Shown here piece after piece: positions 13,407-19,305 of a stretch of 44,117 bases of DNA. The notes beneath the pieces were generated by a model. The model searched no databases. It saw only the letters and a program-made list of their open reading frames with translations, and was not told the DNA's origin. Every line of letters starts with the position of its first letter. The stretch's first letter is position 1. Source of the DNA: a virus; IMG/VR virus record IMGVR_UViG_3300018080_000048, positions 1-44,117 of that record. One strand, 5' to 3'. A program made the position numbers and the translations under genes.

Positions 13407-13745
13407 ATGGGTAATCAGAAAAAGGTGACCAAGACATACATCACGACGGAGGACACAAAGGAAACATATACATTCCCTCCCGATGATGGTGTGGAGCAGC
13501 CTCAGTTGTGGGAGGTGGTAGTGTATGTTTTGCCCGTCGAAAAGAAAACCGGCATATCCTCTGGTGGGATTAACAGCTACAGCACCCCTAACGGGGCAAT
13601 ATACCTAGAACGCCAAACCTTAGTGAATCACGGCATGATGCCGGTAGTGTATCCGGGTGACAAACCTCCGGCGGATAATCCATCAACAGCCGAAGACTTA
13701 ATTATACAGCTACTTGAGACGGTTGGTTACTACCCGGAATCATAA
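13407..13745 (+). CDS. Cassette protein, unknown
   Basis: 112 aa from ATG at 13407, GGAGGAAGG upstream. Beta-rich start (KKVTKTYITTEDTKETYTF), then WEVVVYVLPVEKKTG and a Gly/Ser-rich segment. It ends EDLIIQLLETVGYYPES. A single gene between two spacers. No family recognised. Confidence 0.65.
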   Translation: MGNQKKVTKTYITTEDTKETYTFPPDDGVEQPQLWEVVVYVLPVEKKTGISSGGINSYSTPNGAIYLERQTLVNHGMMPVVYPGDKPPADNPSTAEDLIIQLLETVGYYPES

Positions 13746-13875
13746 AATTACAGCCACATCAAGCCCCGGTGAGAGCGGCGTTTCCAATAACTCACTGAAC
13801 GAACGCCCGCCGAAGGCGGCGTGTTAGTTCGCTCTCATTAAAAATATCGCCAATGAGAATTAGGAGGGGTACAAG
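13746..13875. repeat. Cassette spacer D with attC-like inverted repeat
   Basis: Outer arms TGAGAGCG (13770-13777) and CGCTCTCA (13830-13837) are perfect complements. The inner stem is GAACGAAC/GTTAGTTC (13797-13804, 13823-13830), with CGCC-C-GCC/GGC-GGCG (13804-13821) and one extrahelical C. Shares GGCGTTTCCAATAA with 13185 and TTAAAAATATCGCCAA with spacer A. The flanking CATT...AATG here replaces CGTT...AACG of spacer A, a compensated pair change. Confidence 0.65.
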
Positions 13876-14187
13876 ATGGCAACATTAACCGAGAATAGGC
13901 AGTTTGCTCAATATGTGCTTGGGCATAGCGGATTAGATGAGGCAATTGAGTGGATAAGAGACAATCTCCACCCGCACGAGGTTTTTGGGGAAGACGAGTT
14001 AAATGAGGTTGGGAAAGATTATGCAGAAAGAGAGGGTTTATTCCCGCCGCTGGAGGCGTCTGAATTAGAGGACTATGATGCGGGGTTGCTTAATGACGTC
14101 GGTGGCGGAAATGTGGAGTGGTGGCAGGACTATCTCCGGACAGAACTAGGCCGCTGCAACGATCATTGGCGGGAGCAAATAGGATAG
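13876..14187 (+). CDS. Cassette protein, acidic, ArdA-like pattern uncertain
   Basis: 103 aa from ATG at 13876, GGAGGGG upstream. Acidic (MATLTENRQFAQYVLGHSGL, GEDELNEVGKDYAEREGLF, LEDYDAGLLNDVGGG). Negatively charged small cassette proteins sometimes act as DNA mimics, but I see no diagnostic motif, so this is only a suggestion. Single gene between spacers D and E. Confidence 0.6.
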   Translation: MATLTENRQFAQYVLGHSGLDEAIEWIRDNLHPHEVFGEDELNEVGKDYAEREGLFPPLEASELEDYDAGLLNDVGGGNVEWWQDYLRTELGRCNDHWREQIG

Positions 14188-14303
14188 GCCACATGAGCAA
14201 CGAGCCAGGGCGAATTTTTAATAAGCTACCTGAACGAAGGCGAACAAGTTCGCTTGTTACTCGCCTTCATTATGCGGCTAAAAATAAATAGAGGGGGTAT
14301 CTG
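14188..14303. repeat. Cassette spacer E with attC-like hairpin
   Basis: A nearly continuous hairpin: GAAGGCGA (14236-14243), ACAAG (14244-14248), TTCG loop, CTTGT (14253-14257), a three-base TAC bulge, TCGCCTTC (14261-14268). The left flank GGGCGAATTTTTAATAAGCT matches spacer B, and CCACATGAG (14189-14197) recurs before spacers B (12691) and F (14671). Confidence 0.65.
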
Positions 14304-14669
14304 ATGGAATTACCAGAAGAAATTAACATTGAACAACTAGGAGAGGTGATGGAACATTTATCTCCATCGGATTACTTGTCAACGCTGGATAGGAATAGGC
14401 CCTATAATGGGCAACCTCACACAGATACAGGGGAAAGAGGCAAGCAGCTTATATCTGGATTGACAATGCGTGACGTGAGGGACTGTTTCGTTAAAGCCTG
14501 TTACCACAGTTCTGGCCTTAACGCAGAAGAGTATCCACGAAGCGTTTACGAGTTACCCTGGGAGGACATGGACCCGATTGCGATATCACAAAATCTTACT
14601 TGTTGGATTGAACGGTATATGGGTATTTTCCCTAATATACCAAGTCTCGAAGTTGAGAATGGGGATTAA
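14304..14669 (+). CDS. Cassette protein, unknown
   Basis: 121 aa from ATG at 14304 after GAGGGGG. Begins MELPEEINIEQLGEVMEHLS; contains DCFVKACYHSSGL and LTCWIERYMGIFPNIPSLE. Acidic overall. The DCFVKACYHS region resembles small phage-encoded proteins of unknown function. It ends just before CCACATGAG of spacer F. Confidence 0.6.
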   Translation: MELPEEINIEQLGEVMEHLSPSDYLSTLDRNRPYNGQPHTDTGERGKQLISGLTMRDVRDCFVKACYHSSGLNAEEYPRSVYELPWEDMDPIAISQNLTCWIERYMGIFPNIPSLEVENGD

Positions 14670-14784
14670 TCCACATGAGCCAATCCTCACGCCGCATAAT
14701 AAGGCGTTGCAACGGAAAGCCGGGGCGGCTTCCGCTGAACTTGGCATTGGAACGACCGCAAATAAATTAAAAGGAAGGTGGCGT
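14670..14784. repeat. Cassette spacer F with attC-like inverted repeat
   Basis: GCCAA (14679-14683) pairs with TTGGC (14741-14745). The inner stem is CAACGGAAAGCC (14710-14721) with GGCTTCCGCTG (14727-14737), leaving unpaired bases on one strand as in attC. Left motif ATAATAAGGCGTTGCAACGG; right flank CATTGGAACGACCG as in spacer B. Confidence 0.65.
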
Positions 14785-14898
14785 ATGAATATACTGTGTT
14801 GGATACTTGGTCATGACAAAAGAGCTACAGTGTACAGGGAATGGAAAGAGACGGGGGCAAACTGGTTTTGTCGTCGTTGTGGAAGGAGGTTTTGGTAG
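14785..14898 (+). CDS. Small zinc-finger protein (DUF1660-like), second copy
   Basis: 37 aa from ATG at 14785 (AAGGAAGG upstream). MNILCWILGHDKRATVY and WFCRRCGRRFW give the same C...GH...CxxC pattern as the 51-aa protein at 12383. The frame is open further upstream, but that part is a shadow of spacer F. It ends one base before the next ATG. Confidence 0.6.
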   Translation: MNILCWILGHDKRATVYREWKETGANWFCRRCGRRFW

Positions 14899-14899
14899 A

Positions 14900-15166
14900 A
14901 TGATTACATTAAACGATGGTGATGCTGCAATAGTTGTTCGTAAGGATGGGAGTGAAGCCGAAGTTGTATTACCCGGAGGTGAGGATCGTGAAGAGGTGTC
15001 CCCAGCTGCTATCATTGTCACTATGTTGTGTTTGGTGCTGGAGGATGAGGAGTTAGGGCAAGTCGCTATGAAGAATTTCGACAAGCGTATGGAGGAGATG
15101 AAGAACGTTGTTGACACCCCAGACAATACATGTGAAGGAGGAGTATGGAAGAAGGAGACAGACTGA
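14900..15166 (+). CDS. Unknown protein
   Basis: 88 aa from ATG at 14900, AAGGAGG upstream. N-terminal beta segment MITLNDGDAAIVVRKDGSEA, then a helical part (PAAIIVTMLCLVLEDEEL and MKNFDKRMEEMKNVV). Here the coding strand is G-rich again, so the phage-typical sequence resumes. It overlaps the next gene by 22 bases. Function unknown. Confidence 0.6.
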   Translation: MITLNDGDAAIVVRKDGSEAEVVLPGGEDREEVSPAAIIVTMLCLVLEDEELGQVAMKNFDKRMEEMKNVVDTPDNTCEGGVWKKETD

Positions 15167-15357
15167 CCTGTGCTGTGTGTGGAAGTGGACGGAACCTGTC
15201 TCTCGTGCCGTCTGAAGGTAAGGATGGTACGCTGATAGGGTTCATTTTCTCATGCCAAGGCTGTCTGGAAGAGACGGATGGTTGCCGGATAACGGTCCAT
15301 CTAGGGACTGACCTTCTGACGGAGGTCAATGACTTTCTGGAAGGGGGTGAGTCGTGA
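15145..15357 (+). CDS. Small zinc-ribbon protein
   Basis: 70 aa, ATG at 15145 after GAAGGAGG. LTCAVCGSGRNLSLVP and FSCQGCLEETDGC give CxxC knuckles about 25 residues apart. The C-terminal helix (LLTEVNDFLEGGES) overlaps the next GTG start as GTGA. Function unknown. Confidence 0.65.
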   Translation: MEEGDRLTCAVCGSGRNLSLVPSEGKDGTLIGFIFSCQGCLEETDGCRITVHLGTDLLTEVNDFLEGGES

Positions 15358-15539
15358 GACCGTGGTCAAGGAAGTTCGGGGACGAGTTCTTCACAGCGGT
15401 TCGTGAGGGAGTTGGTCTCAGTCTTCTCAAAGGGGAGAACCTGAATGAGAAGGAGTTCGTAGAGGCAGCAGTTCTGGAGAAGACCCAAAATATGAAGGAG
15501 GATTTTTATGGCGAGAGAACAGATACGATGGAAAAGTAG
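15354..15539 (+). CDS. Small unknown protein
   Basis: 61 aa, GTG start at 15354 coupled to the previous stop (GTGA). Begins MRPWSRKFGDEFFTAVREG; helical. The last 10 codons overlap the start of the next gene. No family recognised. Confidence 0.55.
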   Translation: MRPWSRKFGDEFFTAVREGVGLSLLKGENLNEKEFVEAAVLEKTQNMKEDFYGERTDTMEK

Positions 15540-16146
15540 TGAGGGAGTCGAGTCTGGGTTTGATGCTATTGAGGTTATTGAGGGAGATGTTGTGTTCATG
15601 GACATTGTGGACAACCCGTGGCCGAATAGTACGAACCCGAAGGATCAACTCAAGATTACGTTGGAGAACTTCGAGGTTATTGAGTTGAACGGTGATATGC
15701 CGAATATTAAGGAGGATGTGTTTGACATATATATACCGTATGCCAAGGCTGGGGAAGAGCCGAAGAAGAATAGTTTCTTCATGAAGCACTTCCTGACTAG
15801 TGCCGAGGAGTTGGGGCTGAGTATGCCTGTGACTGACATACGGGCGCGCTTTCGGCGGAAGACTGTAGGGTTTGGAAAGGACGCTGACGGTGAACGCATA
15901 CAGACGACTAAGTATGTGTTTGACAGCGTGTGTGAGAACGGTCACGCTGAGTTGAGCGATGAGTATGTACAGCAACTTCTTGTCGATAAAAAGGTCAGTG
16001 TGGTGAAGAGGACGTTGATGAGTGATCCGAAGACTAAGAAGGACAAGGATATCATTGCCTCGGCCAAGGCTGACATAGATGCGTTCTTGGACAGTGTAGG
16101 GTTAGTTGACATTGACGGTGTAGTTGCACTGGTTGATGAAGGATAA
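15508..16146 (+). CDS. Unknown protein of the recombination module, possible ssDNA-binding protein
   Basis: 212 aa from ATG at 15508, AAGGAGG upstream. The first 130 residues are beta-rich (GDVVFMDIVDNPWPNST, QLKITLENFEVIELNG, DVFDIYIPYAKAGEE, DIRARFRRKTVGFG). This could be an OB-like barrel with basic and aromatic residues. The rest is helical and acidic at the end. It is the first gene of the block that leads to Cas4-like, Sak4-like and polymerase genes. In phages Sak4-type recombinases are often accompanied by an SSB, so a single-strand binding role is a reasonable guess, not shown. Confidence 0.6.
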   Translation: MAREQIRWKSSEGVESGFDAIEVIEGDVVFMDIVDNPWPNSTNPKDQLKITLENFEVIELNGDMPNIKEDVFDIYIPYAKAGEEPKKNSFFMKHFLTSAEELGLSMPVTDIRARFRRKTVGFGKDADGERIQTTKYVFDSVCENGHAELSDEYVQQLLVDKKVSVVKRTLMSDPKTKKDKDIIASAKADIDAFLDSVGLVDIDGVVALVDEG

Positions 16147-16155
16147 GTAATTGAT

Positions 16156-16306
16156 GGGGGCTGTGGCGGAATAGGTAGACGCTAGTTGTAACCGTTCAGC
16201 AACAAGCCTGACGTGAACGTGTGCAGGTATGCAGGGTGACTATACGAGTATACCAAGAACGTTTGAAACATAACGGGCTTGCTCGGCAAATCCCTGTCAG
16301 CCCCCA
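16156..16306 (+). ncRNA. tRNA-Leu-like RNA with expanded arms (about 150 nt)
   Basis: Perfect 8-bp closing stem GGGGGCTG (16156-16163)/CAGCCCCC (16298-16305), followed by A. Directly after the 5' strand comes TG and GCGGAATAGGTAGACGC (16166-16182), matching a bacterial tRNA-Leu D-arm. The next stem is GCTAGTTG/CAACAAGC with an 11-base loop. The 3' end has CAAATCCCTG, the usual 3' half of a T-arm, and a matching CAGGG lies at 16232-16236, but about 50 bases separate them instead of a 7-base loop. This may be a tRNA-Leu with an insertion in the T-loop, a decayed tRNA, or a tRNA-derived structural RNA. The whole 16147-16328 gap has no gene. Confidence 0.5.
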
Positions 16307-16328
16307 GACATAAAGAGAAGGTGTTGAC

Positions 16329-16547
16329 ATGCCAATCTATACATACAGATGTCTGTCGTGTGGTCATGAGGAAGATTTTTTAGTGCCTGATATGGAGACT
16401 CCAAAGGCTTGCCCGTCTTGTGAGGGGGAGACTGTGCCGTTGTTCCCCGGTGTTAATGTCATATACAAGATGGCCGGGTTCTACACGACGGACAACCGGA
16501 AGGTGAAGGAGTATGATGAAAAGACGGGGTTGCCTAAGATTTGGTAG
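16329..16547 (+). CDS. FmdB-family zinc-ribbon protein
   Basis: 72 aa, ATG at 16329. MPIYTYRCLSCGHEEDF with CPSC about 22 residues later is the standard FmdB/CxxC_CxxC_SSSS zinc-ribbon start, including the usual MPxYxYxC opening. The remainder is a short tail (FYTTDNRKVKEYDEKTGLP). Its length is typical. Members are thought to be small regulatory or zinc-binding proteins, with no settled function in phages. It follows the tRNA-like RNA and opens the replication/recombination module. Confidence 0.8.
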   Translation: MPIYTYRCLSCGHEEDFLVPDMETPKACPSCEGETVPLFPGVNVIYKMAGFYTTDNRKVKEYDEKTGLPKIW

Positions 16548-16556
16548 GAGGACAGT

Positions 16557-16781
16557 ATGTGTGACTTAGAGGACACAGGGCGTTGTGCTAAATGCGGGAA
16601 GCCTCATGAATGGGTTCGCCCCGGCAAGACGCAACCGACCTGCCTTTGCGATATAACTTGCTCTCGATGTGGAGGGTTATGGGAATTCCATGTTGAACCT
16701 AACCCTAAATGGCCGAGAGTATCAGGCTGGTTTTGCCCTGTGTGTGGGCCTGAACATACTTGGAAGGAGGAGGAATTATGA
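16557..16781 (+). CDS. Zinc-ribbon protein
   Basis: 74 aa, ATG at 16557 after TAGGAGG. RCAKCGKPHEW, CLCDITCSRCGGLWEF and FCPVCGPEHTW give at least six cysteines in CxxC pairs (two ribbons). The stop overlaps the next start as ATGA. Composition is more balanced in G and C than its neighbours, so it may have been acquired recently. Function unknown. Confidence 0.65.
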   Translation: MCDLEDTGRCAKCGKPHEWVRPGKTQPTCLCDITCSRCGGLWEFHVEPNPKWPRVSGWFCPVCGPEHTWKEEEL

Positions 16782-17011
16782 CAGGAGAAGAATGTCTACA
16801 AGAAGTTATTGAAGAAGAAATAGAAGCTCAAGAGTATGAGTTCAAGAGACAATTAGGTAAGATGATACAGAATCAAAGGAAGGCGCAATCTGATGCCGAC
16901 ATGTGGGCATCTCGTATAGACGGGTTGGTTAAAGCTGGACCGTATGATGTTGTTAAACGTGGGGAATCTGGCTGGCTTGAACCGAAGGAGGGTTATGGAA
17001 AAGAGGTATAG
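16778..17011 (+). CDS. Unknown helical protein
   Basis: 77 aa from ATG at 16778 (GGAGGAGG upstream), coupled to the previous stop. MTGEECLQEVIEEEIEAQEY begins a long charged helix; the C-terminus (DGLVKAGPYDVVKRGESGWL) is separate. It overlaps the start of the Cas4-like gene by 17 bases. Function unknown. Confidence 0.6.
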   Translation: MTGEECLQEVIEEEIEAQEYEFKRQLGKMIQNQRKAQSDADMWASRIDGLVKAGPYDVVKRGESGWLEPKEGYGKEV

Positions 17012-17738
17012 TAAAGAGATATATAATGATGTCATAGAGAACATGCGGGGGCTGCTACAGAATGACAGGCCAGAGGGTGTGCATTTGAGTGACCTGACGC
17101 TGTGTCTGAACAAGGCATACTATCGTCGTGTTGAGGGAGATCAGGAGTTGACGGATGAGCAGGTGACTGTGTTTAGTCTGGGTCGCATGGGTGAGGCGTG
17201 GATGAGGCAGAGTTTTAGTGATGCCGAGCCGATACTGTGTGAGGGGATATGGTGTAGTCTGGATCATGATACGGGGGAAGATGATGTGCCGTGGGAGTTG
17301 AAGGTTACGAAGATGTCGATCAATACTCCTGTGCCTGCTCACTGGATATGTCAGATGCAGGCGTATGCCTATGCTAGATGGCAGAAGGCTGTTGATGCTG
17401 CTAGTATGCATCTAGCAAGTAAACGAGGTAAGATTGCGGATGAGCAACTCTCTAAATTTCTTGAGTTCGCCCTTGTTCGTCTATGCGTGAACGGGGCCTA
17501 CAAGGCCAATAGGAATATGGTGGTTGTGCCTGAAGTGTACACGTTCACACGAGATGAGTTAGAGGAGAACTGGGATTGGTTGCAGCATAGACGGGATACG
17601 CTGGAATACTGTGTTGAGACGGGTGTGCCACCAAGTCGAGAGTTGGCTGATTATGAGGGACTGGACGTGTCGTTCAATCAGTGTAATGGCTGCGGGTATT
17701 CAAGAGGTATTTGTCCTGCTGAAAGGAGAGGAAGATAG
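16995..17738 (+). CDS. Cas4/RecB-like PD-(D/E)XK nuclease with Fe-S cysteines
   Basis: 247 aa from ATG at 16995 (AAGGAGG four bases upstream; the open frame to 16944 is a shadow). Cas4-type pattern: H30 and C37 in HLSDLTLCLNKAYYRR, D90 in WCSLDHD, E101-x-K103 in PWELKVTK, Q120 in ICQMQAYAYA, and a C-terminal cysteine group C230, C233, C240 (FNQCNGCGYSRGIC). Together with C37 this would hold a 4Fe-4S cluster. Cas4-like enzymes are single-strand exonucleases. In phages without CRISPR they pair with recombinases, and a Sak4-like recombinase follows directly. No CRISPR array is present. Confidence 0.85.
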   Translation: MEKRYSKEIYNDVIENMRGLLQNDRPEGVHLSDLTLCLNKAYYRRVEGDQELTDEQVTVFSLGRMGEAWMRQSFSDAEPILCEGIWCSLDHDTGEDDVPWELKVTKMSINTPVPAHWICQMQAYAYARWQKAVDAASMHLASKRGKIADEQLSKFLEFALVRLCVNGAYKANRNMVVVPEVYTFTRDELEENWDWLQHRRDTLEYCVETGVPPSRELADYEGLDVSFNQCNGCGYSRGICPAERRGR

Positions 17739-17739
17739 T

Positions 17740-18405
17740 ATGAGACCAGTACGAGTGAGAGTCACGGGTAATCCGGGCTGCGGGAAGAGTCATTTCGCAT
17801 TGACATTTCCTGACCCGATTACTGTGTTTGACTATGATGAGGGGCTGGATGACCTGTTGGACAAGGACGTGTTCAAGGACAAGGAGATAGAGGTCATTGA
17901 CTGTTCGCTGCCTATACAGTGGTCGACTAAGAAGAAGACGTTCGGGAAGAAGGAATGGGAGTTCTTCATTGAGCAGTATGAGATAGCCCTTGAGGTGGCA
18001 AAGACTGTTGTCATTGATACGGGGACTACGTTTGGGGAGATCGTCATTGCTGCTGTGGCCGAGACGCTAGGCGTTAAACAGTTGATGCCGTATCAGTATG
18101 GAGACCGGAATGCATACATAAAGGCTATTGTAAATATGGCGAAGAAGGCAGAAGTTAACTTAGTATTTACACAGCATATGAAAGACGTGTATGTGAATGA
18201 ACAGAGGACAGGTGAGAAGGAGCCTGACGGTTGGGGTCGACTGGGTGGTCTGGTCGACTGGGACATATTCATGGAAGTCAGGCGAGCGAAGGATGGGACC
18301 GTAGCGACGGATAGTTACATAAATAAGTGTCGGCTGGAGAGGAGTATCATTGGGGAGACGTACGAGGACATTGACTACGCTTCGTTGGCGGACTTGGTGG
18401 AGTAG
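17740..18405 (+). CDS. Sak4-like RecA-fold recombinase/ATPase (AAA_24)
   Basis: 221 aa from ATG at 17740, one base after the Cas4 stop (GGAAG upstream). P-loop VTGNPGCGKSHFA (K16, S17), Walker B AKTVVIDTGTTFGE (D93) and LVFTQHMKD (Q145, H146). The short RecA core without N-terminal domain is the Sak4 form of phage single-strand annealing proteins. It anneals or exchanges strands on ends resected by the neighbouring nuclease. The frame is open from 17611, but that part overlaps the Cas4 gene in another frame and has no start context. KaiC-like ATPases are the main alternative. Confidence 0.82.
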   Translation: MRPVRVRVTGNPGCGKSHFALTFPDPITVFDYDEGLDDLLDKDVFKDKEIEVIDCSLPIQWSTKKKTFGKKEWEFFIEQYEIALEVAKTVVIDTGTTFGEIVIAAVAETLGVKQLMPYQYGDRNAYIKAIVNMAKKAEVNLVFTQHMKDVYVNEQRTGEKEPDGWGRLGGLVDWDIFMEVRRAKDGTVATDSYINKCRLERSIIGETYEDIDYASLADLVE

Positions 18406-18409
18406 TTGT

Positions 18410-19108
18410 ATGATACTAATGAGTGCAGCCAACGAGCCACATGTGATAGAGGAGCACTTGAAGGCGACTGTTGGTGTAGAGAAGATGACACTGGCTGAGA
18501 TGCCGTACGGTGATTATGCGTGGGGGGATGTCAATGGGAATCAAGTTGGTGTCGAACGTAAGGACGTGCGGGACTTACTCACGTCGGCCATGACAGGACG
18601 GTTGGAGCAGCAGATAGCAGGTTGTATGGAGGAGTACGATAAGGTTGTGCTGTTGTGTGAGGGAAGGTTCTACCCCACTCGTGGGGGTGATGCTATAGGT
18701 GTTAATGGGACTGGGTATATATCACCTGCACAGGAGAAGCCCTTCAAAGCCATGGGGGGGCTGCTACTGAGTCTACAACACAATGGTGTAGATGTCGTGT
18801 ACAGTTTGGATGTGGCACATTCGGGGCTGCTGTTGCAAGGCATGTACGAGTACACGCAGAAGTTGGAGCATAAGTTCCTAAGACGTTACATACGGACGAA
18901 GCCTACTATTCATCATGTTGATCCGAAGGTTGATGTGTTGCTGGCTATTGCGAAGGTGCTGGGGGTGCGGTTGACTGTCATAGCCTCGACACGTATTATT
19001 GAGAAGTATGAGAGTATTACGGAGGCGTTGCGTTGTGTTGATGAGTGGGGGCAAGTGCAAGGCGTCGGGCCGAAGATAGTGAGTGGTATGAAGGAAGGGT
19101 TGTCATGA
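18410..19108 (+). CDS. ERCC4/XPF-type nuclease with C-terminal helix-hairpin-helix
   Basis: 232 aa from ATG at 18410 (GGTGGAG upstream); ATG at 18419 is a close alternative. MPYGDYAWG followed by GVERKDVRDLL is the GD...ERKxxxD signature of the ERCC4 domain (E49, R50, K51, D52), with DKVVLLCEGRF as the following strand. The C-terminus GQVQGVGPKIVSGMKEG is one helix-hairpin-helix. The family cuts branched DNA, so it is suited to resolving replication or recombination intermediates made by Sak4 and polymerase. Stop and next start overlap as ATGA. Confidence 0.82.
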   Translation: MILMSAANEPHVIEEHLKATVGVEKMTLAEMPYGDYAWGDVNGNQVGVERKDVRDLLTSAMTGRLEQQIAGCMEEYDKVVLLCEGRFYPTRGGDAIGVNGTGYISPAQEKPFKAMGGLLLSLQHNGVDVVYSLDVAHSGLLLQGMYEYTQKLEHKFLRRYIRTKPTIHHVDPKVDVLLAIAKVLGVRLTVIASTRIIEKYESITEALRCVDEWGQVQGVGPKIVSGMKEGLS

Positions 19109-19305
19109 CGGAAGCGGATGCAGCTTATCAACAGGGATACGATAGAGGTTTTAATCGTGGGCAGGAGTACGCACGTAAGAGAATGGTTGAGGAGCTTAAG
19201 GATAAACTACCTAGCCTATGCTCGTACTGCTCAGAGAAGAATGCTATAAAATCTAAAGCCTTATGGTCATTTTACAGACAGCTTAAGGAAGAGGGGGAGT
19301 TATGA
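19105..19305 (+). CDS. Small protein between nuclease and polymerase
   Basis: 66 aa, ATG at 19105, ATGA overlaps at both ends. MTEADAAYQQGYDRGFNRGQ is a Gly/Tyr/Arg-rich helical repeat (xGYxxGxxxG type), followed by EELKDKLPSLCSYCSEK with one CxxC. Such short G-Y-G-F helices occur in small phage proteins of unknown role. Strict coupling suggests expression in equal amounts with the polymerase. Confidence 0.6.
   Translation: MTEADAAYQQGYDRGFNRGQEYARKRMVEELKDKLPSLCSYCSEKNAIKSKALWSFYRQLKEEGEL

Noticed and set aside
12253-14784. CRISPR array as explanation of the repeated spacers
   Set aside because: Repeats are divergent, hundreds of bases apart and separated by genes. No short regular repeat-spacer unit and no cas1/cas2; the Cas4-like gene belongs to the recombination module.
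16156-16306. tmRNA or group I intron tRNA
   Set aside because: No tag-peptide frame or tmRNA core, and the extra 50-60 bases are too short for a group I intron and lack its conserved core.
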